Shown here: one piece after another, positions 15,522-23,505 of the stretch
How the letters are laid out: each line of letters opens with the position of its first letter
How positions within the stretch are numbered: position 1 is the stretch's first letter
Source: Sulfurimonas sp.
GTDB taxonomy: Bacteria > Campylobacterota > Campylobacteria > Campylobacterales > Sulfurimonadaceae
Assembly: GCA_013791885.1 (NCBI GenBank)
Contig: VMSZ01000045.1
Coordinates: 1-32,287, forward strand
DNA length: 32,287 nt
Direction: 5' to 3'
Program-made: the position numbers and the translations under genes
The notes under the pieces: generated by a model
Told to the model about the DNA's origin: nothing
Databases searched by the model: none
Seen by the model: only the letters and a program-made list of their open reading frames with translations

Positions 15522-16738
15522 TACGAATATTTTTAATTTTCATTTTTGTAGTCGTTGGATTAAATGCCAAAAATGACATTGACAGCAAAATAAATAAGAC
15601 AAGCAGTGAACTGGATTCATATTCTAAAGACACGAGTGAACTCAATAAAAAAATGGATGAGACTGCAAAAGCAATCTTAATCCAAAAAAAAGAGCTTGAA
15701 AAACAGAATGAATATTTAAAAAAATTAAAAGATGAACTTACAGAAAAAGAGAGTAGTTACAGTGATAATTTAGGAGAGCTAAAAGCCCTCAAAGAATCGC
15801 AGGGAACACTTAAAAGTGAACAAGATACGATAGAAGAAGATTTGGTTTTTGTGATTGCACAAAGTGTCTCTTTATCTATCATACTTGAAGAAGAGTATGC
15901 ACTCAGTTCTGAGTCACTCATAGAATTTGAAGTTCTTAAAAAGATGCTTGATGCATCCAAGCTAAGAGTAAAAGAGTTAAACAGCCGTTATTTTGAGAAT
16001 TCAAAAGATATTGATGTTTTAAATAAATTTACAAGCAGTTTAGAGGCTTCCATCTCAAATATAGATAAAAAAAGAAAAGAGTTAATAAAAAAGCAAGAGG
16101 AAAATAAAAAATCTCTTGCTAAACTTGAAGTGGCAAAAAACTCCTATAAAGATGAACTCAAAAAATTATTGAAAAAACAGGATTCGCTTAAAAAGACTCT
16201 TTCTCAATTAAATATTATAAAAATAGATGAAGCAAATAGAGCAAAAGTAGATGCGAGCAGAGAGGAAGCGTTTCAAGATAGAGGAGTAAGAGATACAAGT
16301 CTTCCAAACGTTAAAAAGGTTGGAAGCAGCTATGAAGAGGTGCAAACGGCAAAATACAGTGGCGAAAAAACAATTGCTCCACTGGATTCGTATACTATCT
16401 CAAAGAAATACGGAACTTATACAGACCCTATTTACGGAATTAAAATATTTAACGAGTCTATATCTCTTAAGCCAACACAAAATGATGCAAAGGTTAAAAC
16501 TGTTTTTAACGGTAAGGTCATTTATGCTGATAAAACAGCTGTTTTAGATAATGTTGTTATTGTTGAACACTCTAATGGTCTTCATACAATCTACGCAAAT
16601 CTTTCTCAGATTTCACCTAATATTAAAAAGGGTAAAAAAATAAAGTTAGGCTATACAATCGGAAGAGTAAAAGACGAGCTTATTTTTGAAGTAACACAAA
16701 AGTCAGCACATATAAATCCAAGTAAACTTTTTGAATAA
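15518..16738 (+). CDS. envC: EnvC-like murein hydrolase activator (degenerate LytM)
   Basis: 406 residues: signal peptide (about 1-17, ending L-N-A-K), a long Lys/Glu-rich coiled coil (about 20-245) and a C-terminal M23/LytM domain (about 290-405). The zinc-ligand positions are all replaced. The usual H of the first motif is absent, Y-A-H is Y-A-N, and H-L-H-F-E is E-L-I-F-E. It is therefore expected to activate an amidase rather than cut peptidoglycan, as for EnvC and its relatives. The ATGA overlap with ftsX and the conserved order support the FtsEX-EnvC assignment. The corresponding C. jejuni gene is Cj1275c, annotated as a peptidase M23 protein. Confidence 0.9.
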   Translation: MIRIFLIFIFVVVGLNAKNDIDSKINKTSSELDSYSKDTSELNKKMDETAKAILIQKKELEKQNEYLKKLKDELTEKESSYSDNLGELKALKESQGTLKSEQDTIEEDLVFVIAQSVSLSIILEEEYALSSESLIEFEVLKKMLDASKLRVKELNSRYFENSKDIDVLNKFTSSLEASISNIDKKRKELIKKQEENKKSLAKLEVAKNSYKDELKKLLKKQDSLKKTLSQLNIIKIDEANRAKVDASREEAFQDRGVRDTSLPNVKKVGSSYEEVQTAKYSGEKTIAPLDSYTISKKYGTYTDPIYGIKIFNESISLKPTQNDAKVKTVFNGKVIYADKTAVLDNVVIVEHSNGLHTIYANLSQISPNIKKGKKIKLGYTIGRVKDELIFEVTQKSAHINPSKLFE

Positions 16739-16780
16739 AGAGTAGGCATATCGTGAGAGACTATCTAATATTTTTTGTGA

Positions 16781-16786
16781 TATAAT
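16781..16786 (+). promoter_or_regulatory. -10 box before the small membrane protein gene
   Basis: TATAAT in an extended context (gtgatataat), 29 bp before the ATG at 16816. No -35 match is evident. Confidence 0.6.
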
Positions 16787-16815
16787 ATTTTCACTTTTAT
16801 TGAAATGGAAAGAAA

Positions 16816-17250
16816 ATGAAAAAGCCTGCACATGAGAATGACAATAATAACTCTTCCTTATATTACAACAGCGTGCAGGATACGAAAAGCTATAGGGAAA
16901 AGATAAGCCAGGAGCGTAAAAAAAGAGAATCTTTCTCTTCACAAGAGATAGATATAAATAAATACGTTCTTTCGCCCGAAGGCTGGGAAGGTGTTGTTTT
17001 GACTCTTTATATAATATTCATTCCATATATTGTCGGTGTTTTATTTTTATTTGTTTTTATAGCTGAAGTTGCGTTTGATAAATTTTTACTTCTGGATATG
17101 AGCTCAGTTTTTATTGTTTGGGCGATAGGTTACGAAGTTATTGCCGTAACGCTTCTTTTTTTAATTTTTCTTTCATTTTTATCTTATCTCAGCAAAGCTA
17201 AAAAGAAGAATCATAACAAGATTAATAATCCTCATAGAGGTCGATATTAG
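16816..17250 (+). CDS. Small two-helix membrane protein, unknown function
   Basis: 144 residues. A charged, Asn/Ser/Lys-rich N-terminal half (1-50) contains a short basic helix-like stretch (R-E-K-I-S-Q-E-R-K-K-R). Two hydrophobic segments follow (about 57-85 and 97-125), then a basic tail, predicting an inner-membrane protein with cytoplasmic ends. I do not recognise the family. GGAAAG lies before the ATG and a good -10 box stands 29 bp upstream, so it is probably a real, separately transcribed gene. It sits between envC and thrC with no obvious functional link to either. Confidence 0.7.
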   Translation: MKKPAHENDNNNSSLYYNSVQDTKSYREKISQERKKRESFSSQEIDINKYVLSPEGWEGVVLTLYIIFIPYIVGVLFLFVFIAEVAFDKFLLLDMSSVFIVWAIGYEVIAVTLLFLIFLSFLSYLSKAKKKNHNKINNPHRGRY

Positions 17251-17278
17251 ATTAAAAACTATCATAGTTAACTTTTGA

Positions 17279-17284
17279 TATAAT
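17279..17284 (+). promoter_or_regulatory. -10 box of thrC
   Basis: TATAAT, 26 bp before the thrC ATG, in the context cttttgatataatttc. There is no -35 match, typical for this phylum. Confidence 0.6.
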
Positions 17285-17310
17285 TTCAAAAATTTATTTT
17301 TGGGCAAAAT

Positions 17311-18783
17311 ATGAACTTTATACAAACACGCGGAAATGACGCGAACAAACCAAAAACTGTTACTTTTTCTGAGGCAATTTTATCTCCTATTGCTTCCTTT
17401 GGCGGCCTTTATGTGCCTCAAGAACTTCCAGAACTCGGTGAGACTTTTTTAAACAAACATCTTCATTCATCTTATAAAACTTTGGCATTTGATATGTTGT
17501 CTCGTTTTGAGATTGATATTGATAAAGAGGTTATAGAAGAAGCACTCTCTTTATATGACAATTTTGATGATAGCAAAAATCCTGTTCCTGTGGTTAAGGT
17601 TAAAGAGAACCTATACGTCAGTGAATTGTATCATGGTCCGACCCGTGCTTTTAAGGATATGGCTCTGCAACCTTTTGGTGTAGTACTTTCTTCTATTGCG
17701 CAAAAACGTAATCATAATTATCTTATACTTGCTGCGACAAGCGGTGATACTGGACCAGCAGCATTAGAGACATTTAAAAACCGTGCTAATGTTCAAGTTG
17801 CTTGTCTTTATCCAGATGGCGGAACAAGTGATGTTCAGCGTTTACAAATGGTGACTGAAGATGCTAAAAACCTTAAAGTAATCGGAATTAATGGCGTTTT
17901 TGACGATGCACAAAATGCCCTCAAACGTCTTTTGGCATCGGAAGATTTTAAGAGCGCGCTCAAAGAGAAAAATATTTCTCTTTCAGCTGCAAACTCTGTA
18001 AACTTTGGACGTATTATTTTTCAAATTATCTATCATATTCATAGTTACTTAGAACTTGTTCGCCAAAACGCAGTGAAGATGGGCGAAAAAGTCTATTTGA
18101 ATGTTCCAAGCGGAAACTTTGGAAATGCTCTTGGTGGTTATTATGCATGGAAAATGGGACTTCCTGTTGAGAAAATTATTATTTCTTCAAATGAAAATAA
18201 TGTTTTAACACGTCTTATCAGAGATGGAAAATATGACCTAAGAGAGAGTAAAGTTGTCAATACAACTTCTCCTGCAATGGATATTTTAAAATCATCGAAC
18301 ATTGAAAGAGTGTTGTTTGACCTTTTTGGAGCAGAACGCACAAAAGAGTTGATGGAAGATTTGGAGAGTAAGAATTTTTATGAGCTTACTTCTTCGGAAC
18401 TTGCAACGCTTCGTGAGTGTTTTGATGCTGACTTTTGTAATGGTGATGAGGGTAAAAAGTATATTAAAGATACATTTGAGAATAATGGCTATTTGATGGA
18501 TCCGCATACTGCAACATGTTTTAAAGCCTATGAAACTTGTTCAAAACCGGAAATTATTAGCATTGTTTACTCAACTGCCGAGTGGACAAAATTTTCTCCT
18601 GTTATTGCTAACGCTCTTACAGGAGAAGTAGATGCACAAGACATTGTTGCACTTGAGTCTATTTCTAAAACTGCACATCTCGAAATTCCTGCAATGGTAA
18701 AAGGACTTTTTTCAAAGCCGATTACACAAAGTACGGTAATAGAAAAAGAAGATATAGAAAAAGAGATTTTAAAGTTTTTATAA
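17311..18783 (+). CDS. thrC: Threonine synthase
   Basis: 490 residues, normal length for the longer bacterial class. The PLP-binding lysine is Lys115 in T-R-A-F-K-D-M-A, a strong ThrC signature. The substrate/PLP loop A-A-T-S-G-D-T-G-P-A-A and the phosphate-binding glycine-rich stretch N-V-P-S-G-N-F-G-N-A are also visible. It converts O-phosphohomoserine to threonine and phosphate in the cytoplasm, the last step of threonine synthesis. It has its own -10 box. No attenuator-like leader peptide was seen in the 60 bp upstream, and a cluster of hairpins follows the stop. Confidence 0.96.
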   Translation: MNFIQTRGNDANKPKTVTFSEAILSPIASFGGLYVPQELPELGETFLNKHLHSSYKTLAFDMLSRFEIDIDKEVIEEALSLYDNFDDSKNPVPVVKVKENLYVSELYHGPTRAFKDMALQPFGVVLSSIAQKRNHNYLILAATSGDTGPAALETFKNRANVQVACLYPDGGTSDVQRLQMVTEDAKNLKVIGINGVFDDAQNALKRLLASEDFKSALKEKNISLSAANSVNFGRIIFQIIYHIHSYLELVRQNAVKMGEKVYLNVPSGNFGNALGGYYAWKMGLPVEKIIISSNENNVLTRLIRDGKYDLRESKVVNTTSPAMDILKSSNIERVLFDLFGAERTKELMEDLESKNFYELTSSELATLRECFDADFCNGDEGKKYIKDTFENNGYLMDPHTATCFKAYETCSKPEIISIVYSTAEWTKFSPVIANALTGEVDAQDIVALESISKTAHLEIPAMVKGLFSKPITQSTVIEKEDIEKEILKFL

Positions 18784-18790
18784 TATTACA

Positions 18791-18818
18791 CACTAAAACG
18801 AACATGTCCGTTTTAGTG
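18791..18818. terminator. 10-bp perfect hairpin after thrC
   Basis: cactaaaacg pairs with cgttttagtg around an 8-nt loop, 8 bp after the thrC stop. No T-run follows on the plus strand, so simple intrinsic termination of thrC is uncertain. It may instead be part of the composite repeat that continues to 18869. Confidence 0.5.
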
Positions 18819-18819
18819 G

Positions 18820-18869
18820 CAGGGACTGAAGTCCCTACAACCCCCTAAAGCTACGAAAACAAGTTTTCG
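18820..18869. repeat. Two further hairpins, REP-like intergenic element
   Basis: agggac-tgaa-gtccct (18821-18836) is a perfect 6-bp stem. cgaaaac-aa-gttttcg (18854-18869) is a perfect 7-bp stem. Read on the minus strand, GTAG overlaps the 5' base of the first stem, and another GTAG follows the second. The tetranucleotide GTAG at the stem base is typical of REP elements mobilised by IS200-like transposases. Copy number elsewhere cannot be seen here. Confidence 0.5.
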
Positions 18870-18905
18870 AGATTCACACGTATTTCTAAGATAAAAAACG
18901 GAAGT

Positions 18906-19667
18906 TTATAATTTTGTAGCCTTTTCATACGCTTTATTGATTGCGTTTATACAAGAATTTCTAACATTTCCCTCTTCAAGTGCAGCATAACCGGCAGCAG
19001 TTGTGCCACCTGGACTCATAACTCCATCTTTAAGTAATGCAGGGTGCACACCTTGAATAAGTTCTCCAAATCCACCAAAAAGACCACGCATAATAGCCAT
19101 GGCATCATCGCGTTTAAGTCCTTCTTTTACTGCTCCATCAGTCAGTGCTTCTGCAATGAGCGCTAAGTATGCTGGGCCGCTTCCCGCAAGTGCGGTGGCT
19201 ATATCTATCTCTTTTTCGCTTGCAAGCCATCTAGTACTCCCAATAGAGCCTAAAATTGCATGTGCCTCTTGCTCAAACTCAGCATCACCCGTGAGAGTTG
19301 TCATAGATTTTTTGACACTGGCCGCAAGGTTTGGCATTGTTCTTACCACTGCGTTTGAGTTGATATTTTTACGGAGTTTTTCCAAAGAAGTTCCGGCTAA
19401 AACAGAAAAAACAACTCTCGCTTTGCCTTTTAACTTAGCTCCGACTTCTTCTACATTTGCAGGTTTGACACAAAAAAGTATAGTTTTATTTTCGATGTTA
19501 AAATTGTTAATAAGATTTTTTTCTATGCTAACGCCGAGCTCTTTTTCAAATTTTTCAAGTTTTTCTAAACTTCTTCCTACTACCTCAATTTTGTAGTCAG
19601 ATTTAAGTCCTTTGGCGATGCTTAGCGCCATATTTCCGTTACCGATAAATGTTATTGTTTTTGACAT
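18906..19667 (-). CDS. proC: Pyrroline-5-carboxylate reductase
   Basis: 253 residues from the ATG at 19667, preferred over an upstream in-frame ATG at 19694 because AAAGGA precedes it and the N-terminus then begins M-S-K-T-I-T-F-I-G-N-G-N-M-A. The Rossmann motif is G-N-G-N-M-A. The ProC signature follows with A-L-A-G-S-G-P-A-Y and S-P-G-G-T-T-A. It reduces 1-pyrroline-5-carboxylate to proline with NAD(P)H, the last step of proline synthesis. It diverges from proB-proA, so the three enzymes of the pathway are clustered and may share the 67-bp intergenic region. Confidence 0.95.
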   Translation of the reverse strand: MSKTITFIGNGNMALSIAKGLKSDYKIEVVGRSLEKLEKFEKELGVSIEKNLINNFNIENKTILFCVKPANVEEVGAKLKGKARVVFSVLAGTSLEKLRKNINSNAVVRTMPNLAASVKKSMTTLTGDAEFEQEAHAILGSIGSTRWLASEKEIDIATALAGSGPAYLALIAEALTDGAVKEGLKRDDAMAIMRGLFGGFGELIQGVHPALLKDGVMSPGGTTAAGYAALEEGNVRNSCINAINKAYEKATKL

Positions 19668-19684
19668 GTAAATCCTTTTACTGT

Positions 19685-19690
19685 AGTATA
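19685..19690 (-). promoter_or_regulatory. Candidate -10 box of proC
   Basis: The minus strand reads TATACT, 18 bp before the proC ATG. A TTGACA occurs farther upstream but 23 bp away, too far for a standard promoter, so it may be chance. Confidence 0.4.
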
Positions 19691-19734
19691 GCATGAATGA
19701 ATTGAATGTTTTATGTCAAAAAAAAAGGATAATA

Positions 19735-20514
19735 TTGAAGAGAATAGTAATAAAAGTCGGGAGTGCAGTACTCACCGAGAAAAATAAAATTGCAAAAGAG
19801 AGGATGCTCAATCTTGTAAATCTCATTGCAAAACTTAGGAAAAAATATGATGTTGTTTTAGTGACTTCAGGTGCTGTTGCTGCAGGTTATTCAGCACTTA
19901 AAATGGATAAAACCAAGCAGATAGGAAAAAAAGCCATAGCAGCGGCAGGTCAGCCTATCCTTATGACAAGTTACAAAAAAAAGTTCGATATATTTGAAAT
20001 AGATACAGCACAGATACTCTTGACTGAGGACGATTTTGATTCTCGCAAAAGAACGAAAATGCTGCAAGAGATTTTAGACGCGCATTTAAACAACGACATT
20101 TTACCGATAGTCAATGAAAATGACATCACCTCCACTCCCGAACAGCTTTTTGGAGATAATGACCAGCTCTCAGCAAATGTCGCTCATGCAGCTAATGCAG
20201 ACTTGCTTGTTATTCTTAGCGATATTGACGGCTACTATGACAAAAACCCAAAAGAGTTTCCTGATGCAAAAATTTACAAAACAATGAATGAATTGCCAGA
20301 AGGTGTTTTGGATGAAGAGTCAACGCCAAACAATGCATTTGCAACAGGCGGAATTGTTACAAAATTAAAAGCGGCAGATTTTATGATGAAGCATGGAAGA
20401 AAAATGTTCTTGACGAATGGATTTGATTTAACCGCTGCAGAGTCATTTCTTTTACATGATACGCAAATTTCCGGTACGCTTTTTGAAGCGAAGCCAAATA
20501 AGGAAGAAAAATAA
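19735..20514 (+). CDS. proB: Glutamate 5-kinase (short form without PUA domain)
   Basis: 259 residues from TTG at 19735. AAAGGA lies just upstream and the protein then begins K-R-I-V-I-K-V-G-S, the conserved kinase N-terminus; an in-frame ATG 42 bp earlier has no ribosome site. The amino-acid-kinase domain shows V-K-V-G-S, V-T-S-G-A-V-A-A-G, N-E-N-D-I-T, F-G-D-N-D-Q-L-S-A and G-T-G-G-type A-T-G-G-I-V-T-K. It phosphorylates glutamate to glutamyl-5-phosphate. The C-terminal PUA domain of E. coli ProB is absent, as in the C. jejuni enzyme, so this is a normal short form and not a truncation. It overlaps proA by one base. Confidence 0.94.
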   Translation: MKRIVIKVGSAVLTEKNKIAKERMLNLVNLIAKLRKKYDVVLVTSGAVAAGYSALKMDKTKQIGKKAIAAAGQPILMTSYKKKFDIFEIDTAQILLTEDDFDSRKRTKMLQEILDAHLNNDILPIVNENDITSTPEQLFGDNDQLSANVAHAANADLLVILSDIDGYYDKNPKEFPDAKIYKTMNELPEGVLDEESTPNNAFATGGIVTKLKAADFMMKHGRKMFLTNGFDLTAAESFLLHDTQISGTLFEAKPNKEEK

Positions 20515-21749
20515 TGGAAAAATTTTTAGAAGAAGCAAAAAATGCAAGCAGAGTGTTATCTACACTCAGTGGAGCGCAAAAAAATAAGTTACTAAATGAA
20601 ATGGCAAATGCTTTAAGAAGCAATACTATGGATTTGCTTGAAGCCAATGCTCTTGACATGGCAGATGGAGTGAAAAATAATCTTACATCTGCGTTGATGG
20701 ACAGACTCTTTTTAGATGAAAAACGCATTGATGCAATGGCTGTTGCCATTGAAGAAATTGCAGCGCTCAAAGAACCTGTTGGCCGCGTTTTAGATGGCTG
20801 GGTAACAGAAGACGGACTTAAAATAGAAAAAGTAAGTATTCCAATAGGCGTTATCGGAATTATTTACGAGTCTCGTCCAAACGTAACTTCTGACACGGCG
20901 GCACTCTGTTTTAAAAGCTCCAATGTTGCAGTGCTTAAAGGCGGTAAAGAAGCGGAAAACTCTAACAAAGCCATAGCAAAAGTTCTTCAAGCAGTACTAG
21001 AGAAAAATGCTTTGCCAACAGCACTTATTTCGCTTATTCCCGACTCTTCACGTGAAGGTGTTGATAAACTCATAAAGATGGATAAATATGTAGATTTAAT
21101 CATTCCAAGAGGCGGAGCAGGACTCATTGCTCATGTGAGCAAAAACGCAACTGTAAGTGTTGTTAAACACGACAAAGGGCAGTGCCATACTTACATAGAT
21201 AAAGAAGCAAAGATAGATGACGCCATTGCTATTGCACTAAACGCAAAGGTTCAGCGTCCTGGCGTTTGTAATGCCATGGAGACACTTTTGGTTGACAGCG
21301 CCATAGCTAAAGAAACACTGCCTCTTATAAAAGCTGCGTTTGACAAAGCACATACAGAGCTAAAAGGCTGTATAAAAACGCAAGAAATTATTGAAGTTAC
21401 AAATGCAACGGATGAAGATTATGACACGGAGTATTTGGCAAATATTTTAAATATTAAGGTTGTAGATGGAGTTGAGGGTGCGGTAAATCACATTATCAGA
21501 TTTGGTTCGGGACACTCCGAAGCTATTATTACGCAAAACATAACTACAGCAGAGATATTCCTAAACGCAATAGATGCAGCGGTTGTATATGTCAATGCCT
21601 CAACTCGTTTTACAGATGGCGGAGCTTTTGGCTTTGGTGCTGAAGTTGGAATAAGTACAAACAAACTCCATGCACGAGGACCAATGGGAATAGAAGGTCT
21701 TACAACTTACAAATATAAAATTTACGGTAATGGACAGGTTAGAGGATAG
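20514..21749 (+). CDS. proA: Glutamate-5-semialdehyde dehydrogenase (gamma-glutamyl phosphate reductase)
   Basis: 411 residues of the aldehyde dehydrogenase superfamily. The catalytic Cys252 lies in R-P-G-V-C-N-A-M-E. Other ProA features are Y-E-S-R-P-N-V-T, P-R-G-G-A-G-L-I and R-F-T-D-G-G-A-F-G-F-G-A-E. It reduces glutamyl-5-phosphate with NADPH to glutamate semialdehyde, the direct product step after ProB. The ATG shares one base with the proB stop, so ProB and ProA are likely made together, as expected for enzymes that pass an unstable intermediate. Confidence 0.96.
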   Translation: MEKFLEEAKNASRVLSTLSGAQKNKLLNEMANALRSNTMDLLEANALDMADGVKNNLTSALMDRLFLDEKRIDAMAVAIEEIAALKEPVGRVLDGWVTEDGLKIEKVSIPIGVIGIIYESRPNVTSDTAALCFKSSNVAVLKGGKEAENSNKAIAKVLQAVLEKNALPTALISLIPDSSREGVDKLIKMDKYVDLIIPRGGAGLIAHVSKNATVSVVKHDKGQCHTYIDKEAKIDDAIAIALNAKVQRPGVCNAMETLLVDSAIAKETLPLIKAAFDKAHTELKGCIKTQEIIEVTNATDEDYDTEYLANILNIKVVDGVEGAVNHIIRFGSGHSEAIITQNITTAEIFLNAIDAAVVYVNASTRFTDGGAFGFGAEVGISTNKLHARGPMGIEGLTTYKYKIYGNGQVRG

Positions 21750-21751
21750 AA

Positions 21752-21778
21752 ATTCATGAGTTATTTATACTCATGAAT
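21752..21778. terminator. Hairpin between the converging proA and SPOR-REC genes
   Basis: attcatgagt pairs perfectly over 10 bp with actcatgaat around loop tatttat. It follows the proA stop and covers the last codons and stop of the opposite gene. T-runs are short on both sides, so termination is likely but weak. Confidence 0.5.
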
Positions 21779-23410
21779 ACTTTGCAATAGTTTTTGTAGA
21801 AGTTCGCTGTATTGGTCTGCAAGCGTGAGATAACTTTTTTCTTCTGTATCTTTCAGTGCTTCTTTGAGCTCTTTGGCAACTGCGTTTAACTTATCTGCCC
21901 CAATATGGGAAGTAACTCCGATTAAATCTAATAAATATTTATCTGCCGCTACAAAATTGTTCTCATTTAAATACTCAAATATTTTTGTATCAGAATCCGC
22001 ATATGTCATTAGAAATTCGTTAAGAATCTCACGATAAAACTCTTCATCCCCTGAGCAGGTTGCCAAACCTTTTTCAAAGTTTAATTCAGAATCGCCACCC
22101 ATTCCAGCGGATGGGTTTATGTCTTTAGCATCTGTGTAAACGTAAAGTATATCATACAGAGCGTCTATGCGCAGAGGTTTTTCTAAATGTTCATCCATGC
22201 CTGCAGCTAACATTTTTTTGATATCAGAATCAGCAATATCACCGCTTAAAGCAATGATAGCTATATGATTGTATCTTGGATTTTCTCTAATGAATTTCGT
22301 TGCTTCAAAGCCATTCATAATCGGCATGTGCACATCCATAAAAATAATGCTAAAGTTGTGGTCATACTCAAGAATATCAAGGGCTTCTTTCCCATTATTT
22401 GCAACAACAACTTCAATCCCGCTGTCTCCGAGCAGTCCAATGATAACTTTTTGGTTGATGAGATTATCTTCAGCTATTAAAACTCTTGTTCCTGCGAATT
22501 CTTTGAAGTCTTGTTTTACTATTTTTCCATGGAGCCTTGGCGTTCTTTTTTTGAGGTCTATAGCTATATCCTGAAGCTCTTCATCTTCAGATTCTTCTAG
22601 TCCGAAGTCACCTTCTTCTTCTCCTTTAAGTTCAAAAAAACTGTTTTCATAAGTTTCGCTTTCTTGAGTATCTTCGATTTTTATCTCTTGGAGAGGATTG
22701 TTTTCTTTAGAGCCTTCTTGCGTGTTATTTAAATCTTTTTTTTGCGATTTTTTAAGAAAAAAGTAGAGTAATAGAAGGATTAAAAATGTTAAAGAAGCAA
22801 GCAGTATAGTTTGGAAATCCATAGAATCCACTTCTTTTTCAGCGATTTTTTCTTTCATTAAGGGCTTTTCTTCGACTAAAGGCTCTTCTTTTATTGGAAT
22901 TATTTCTTGCGTTTTTATTTCTGTTTCTGTTTGTAAACTGGTGTTTTGTTCCGCAATAAGTGGTTGAATAATAAGAGTAGAATTTTCTTCTGTGAGGGTA
23001 TTGTTGGTATCAGGGGCGTCTGGAACTGAAACTTCAGCAGTCACAGTTTCTTTGTTCTCAACAGGAAGTGCGGTTTGAACAGCTAAAGTCGGGCTTGCTT
23101 CTATTGCTGTGGACGGTAATTTTAAAGCATATGCATGCTTATATGTTTTTTTTATTTTTTTAAGCGCAGCAGCAAGAATTTCTTCGTCTGTTATTGGTTC
23201 TAGAGTAACAAGATAATAGCTTTCGCTTTTTTTATGATTGGCTGTGATGAAGTTTTTTTCAAAAAAATCTTTATCTTTTTCAAGAAAATTTTGCAGCTTT
23301 ATTTCTTCTGCAACAGCAGTCCGTTCAAGGGAATAAGCACCTACGATTATCTGGGAGTTTATGCCAAAAGCAAGAGTGAAAAGGAAGGGAATGATCCAAA
23401 AAACTTTCAT
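21761..23410 (-). CDS. SPOR-like/membrane/receiver/HPt-like protein
   Basis: 549 residues from the ATG at 23410 (GGGCTC seven bases upstream). The frame extends upstream to 23521 but that part does not look coding. A signal-like helix (1-18) leads to a SPOR-like region (about 20-97: I-I-V-G-A-Y-S, then Y-Y-L-V-T-L-E-P-I). An acidic Pro/Glu/Thr linker (about 100-190), one TM helix (about 195-218) and an acidic cytoplasmic linker follow. The receiver (about 310-430) is intact, with E-D pocket, phospho-Asp359 in F-M-D-V-H-M-P and E-K-P. The C-terminal region (about 445-549) resembles HPt, but in L-L-D-L-I-G-V-T-S-H-I-G-A the phospho-His position is Leu494. SPOR domains bind denuded septal glycan; the combined role is unknown. 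It is divergent from rsmH-ftsL. Confidence 0.75.
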   Translation of the reverse strand: MKVFWIIPFLFTLAFGINSQIIVGAYSLERTAVAEEIKLQNFLEKDKDFFEKNFITANHKKSESYYLVTLEPITDEEILAAALKKIKKTYKHAYALKLPSTAIEASPTLAVQTALPVENKETVTAEVSVPDAPDTNNTLTEENSTLIIQPLIAEQNTSLQTETEIKTQEIIPIKEEPLVEEKPLMKEKIAEKEVDSMDFQTILLASLTFLILLLLYFFLKKSQKKDLNNTQEGSKENNPLQEIKIEDTQESETYENSFFELKGEEEGDFGLEESEDEELQDIAIDLKKRTPRLHGKIVKQDFKEFAGTRVLIAEDNLINQKVIIGLLGDSGIEVVVANNGKEALDILEYDHNFSIIFMDVHMPIMNGFEATKFIRENPRYNHIAIIALSGDIADSDIKKMLAAGMDEHLEKPLRIDALYDILYVYTDAKDINPSAGMGGDSELNFEKGLATCSGDEEFYREILNEFLMTYADSDTKIFEYLNENNFVAADKYLLDLIGVTSHIGADKLNAVAKELKEALKDTEEKSYLTLADQYSELLQKLLQSIHEYK

Positions 23411-23439
23411 GTAAGAGCCCTTTTTTTTGTTTATGATAC

Positions 23440-23445
23440 AGTATA
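23440..23445 (-). promoter_or_regulatory. -10 box of the SPOR-REC gene
   Basis: The minus strand reads TATACT, 30 bp before the ATG at 23410, in the context tttatactgtatc. Confidence 0.5.
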
Positions 23446-23471
23446 AAGATTTAAAATAGACAAAATTAATG

Positions 23472-23477
23472 TATAAT
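23472..23477 (+). promoter_or_regulatory. -10 box of the rsmH operon
   Basis: TATAAT, 28 bp before the TTG start of rsmH. The rsmH and SPOR-REC promoters are back to back within 38 bp, so regulators of one could affect the other. Confidence 0.55.
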
Positions 23478-23505
23478 TTAATAAAAAAACGCGTAAAGGT
23501 CTTTT

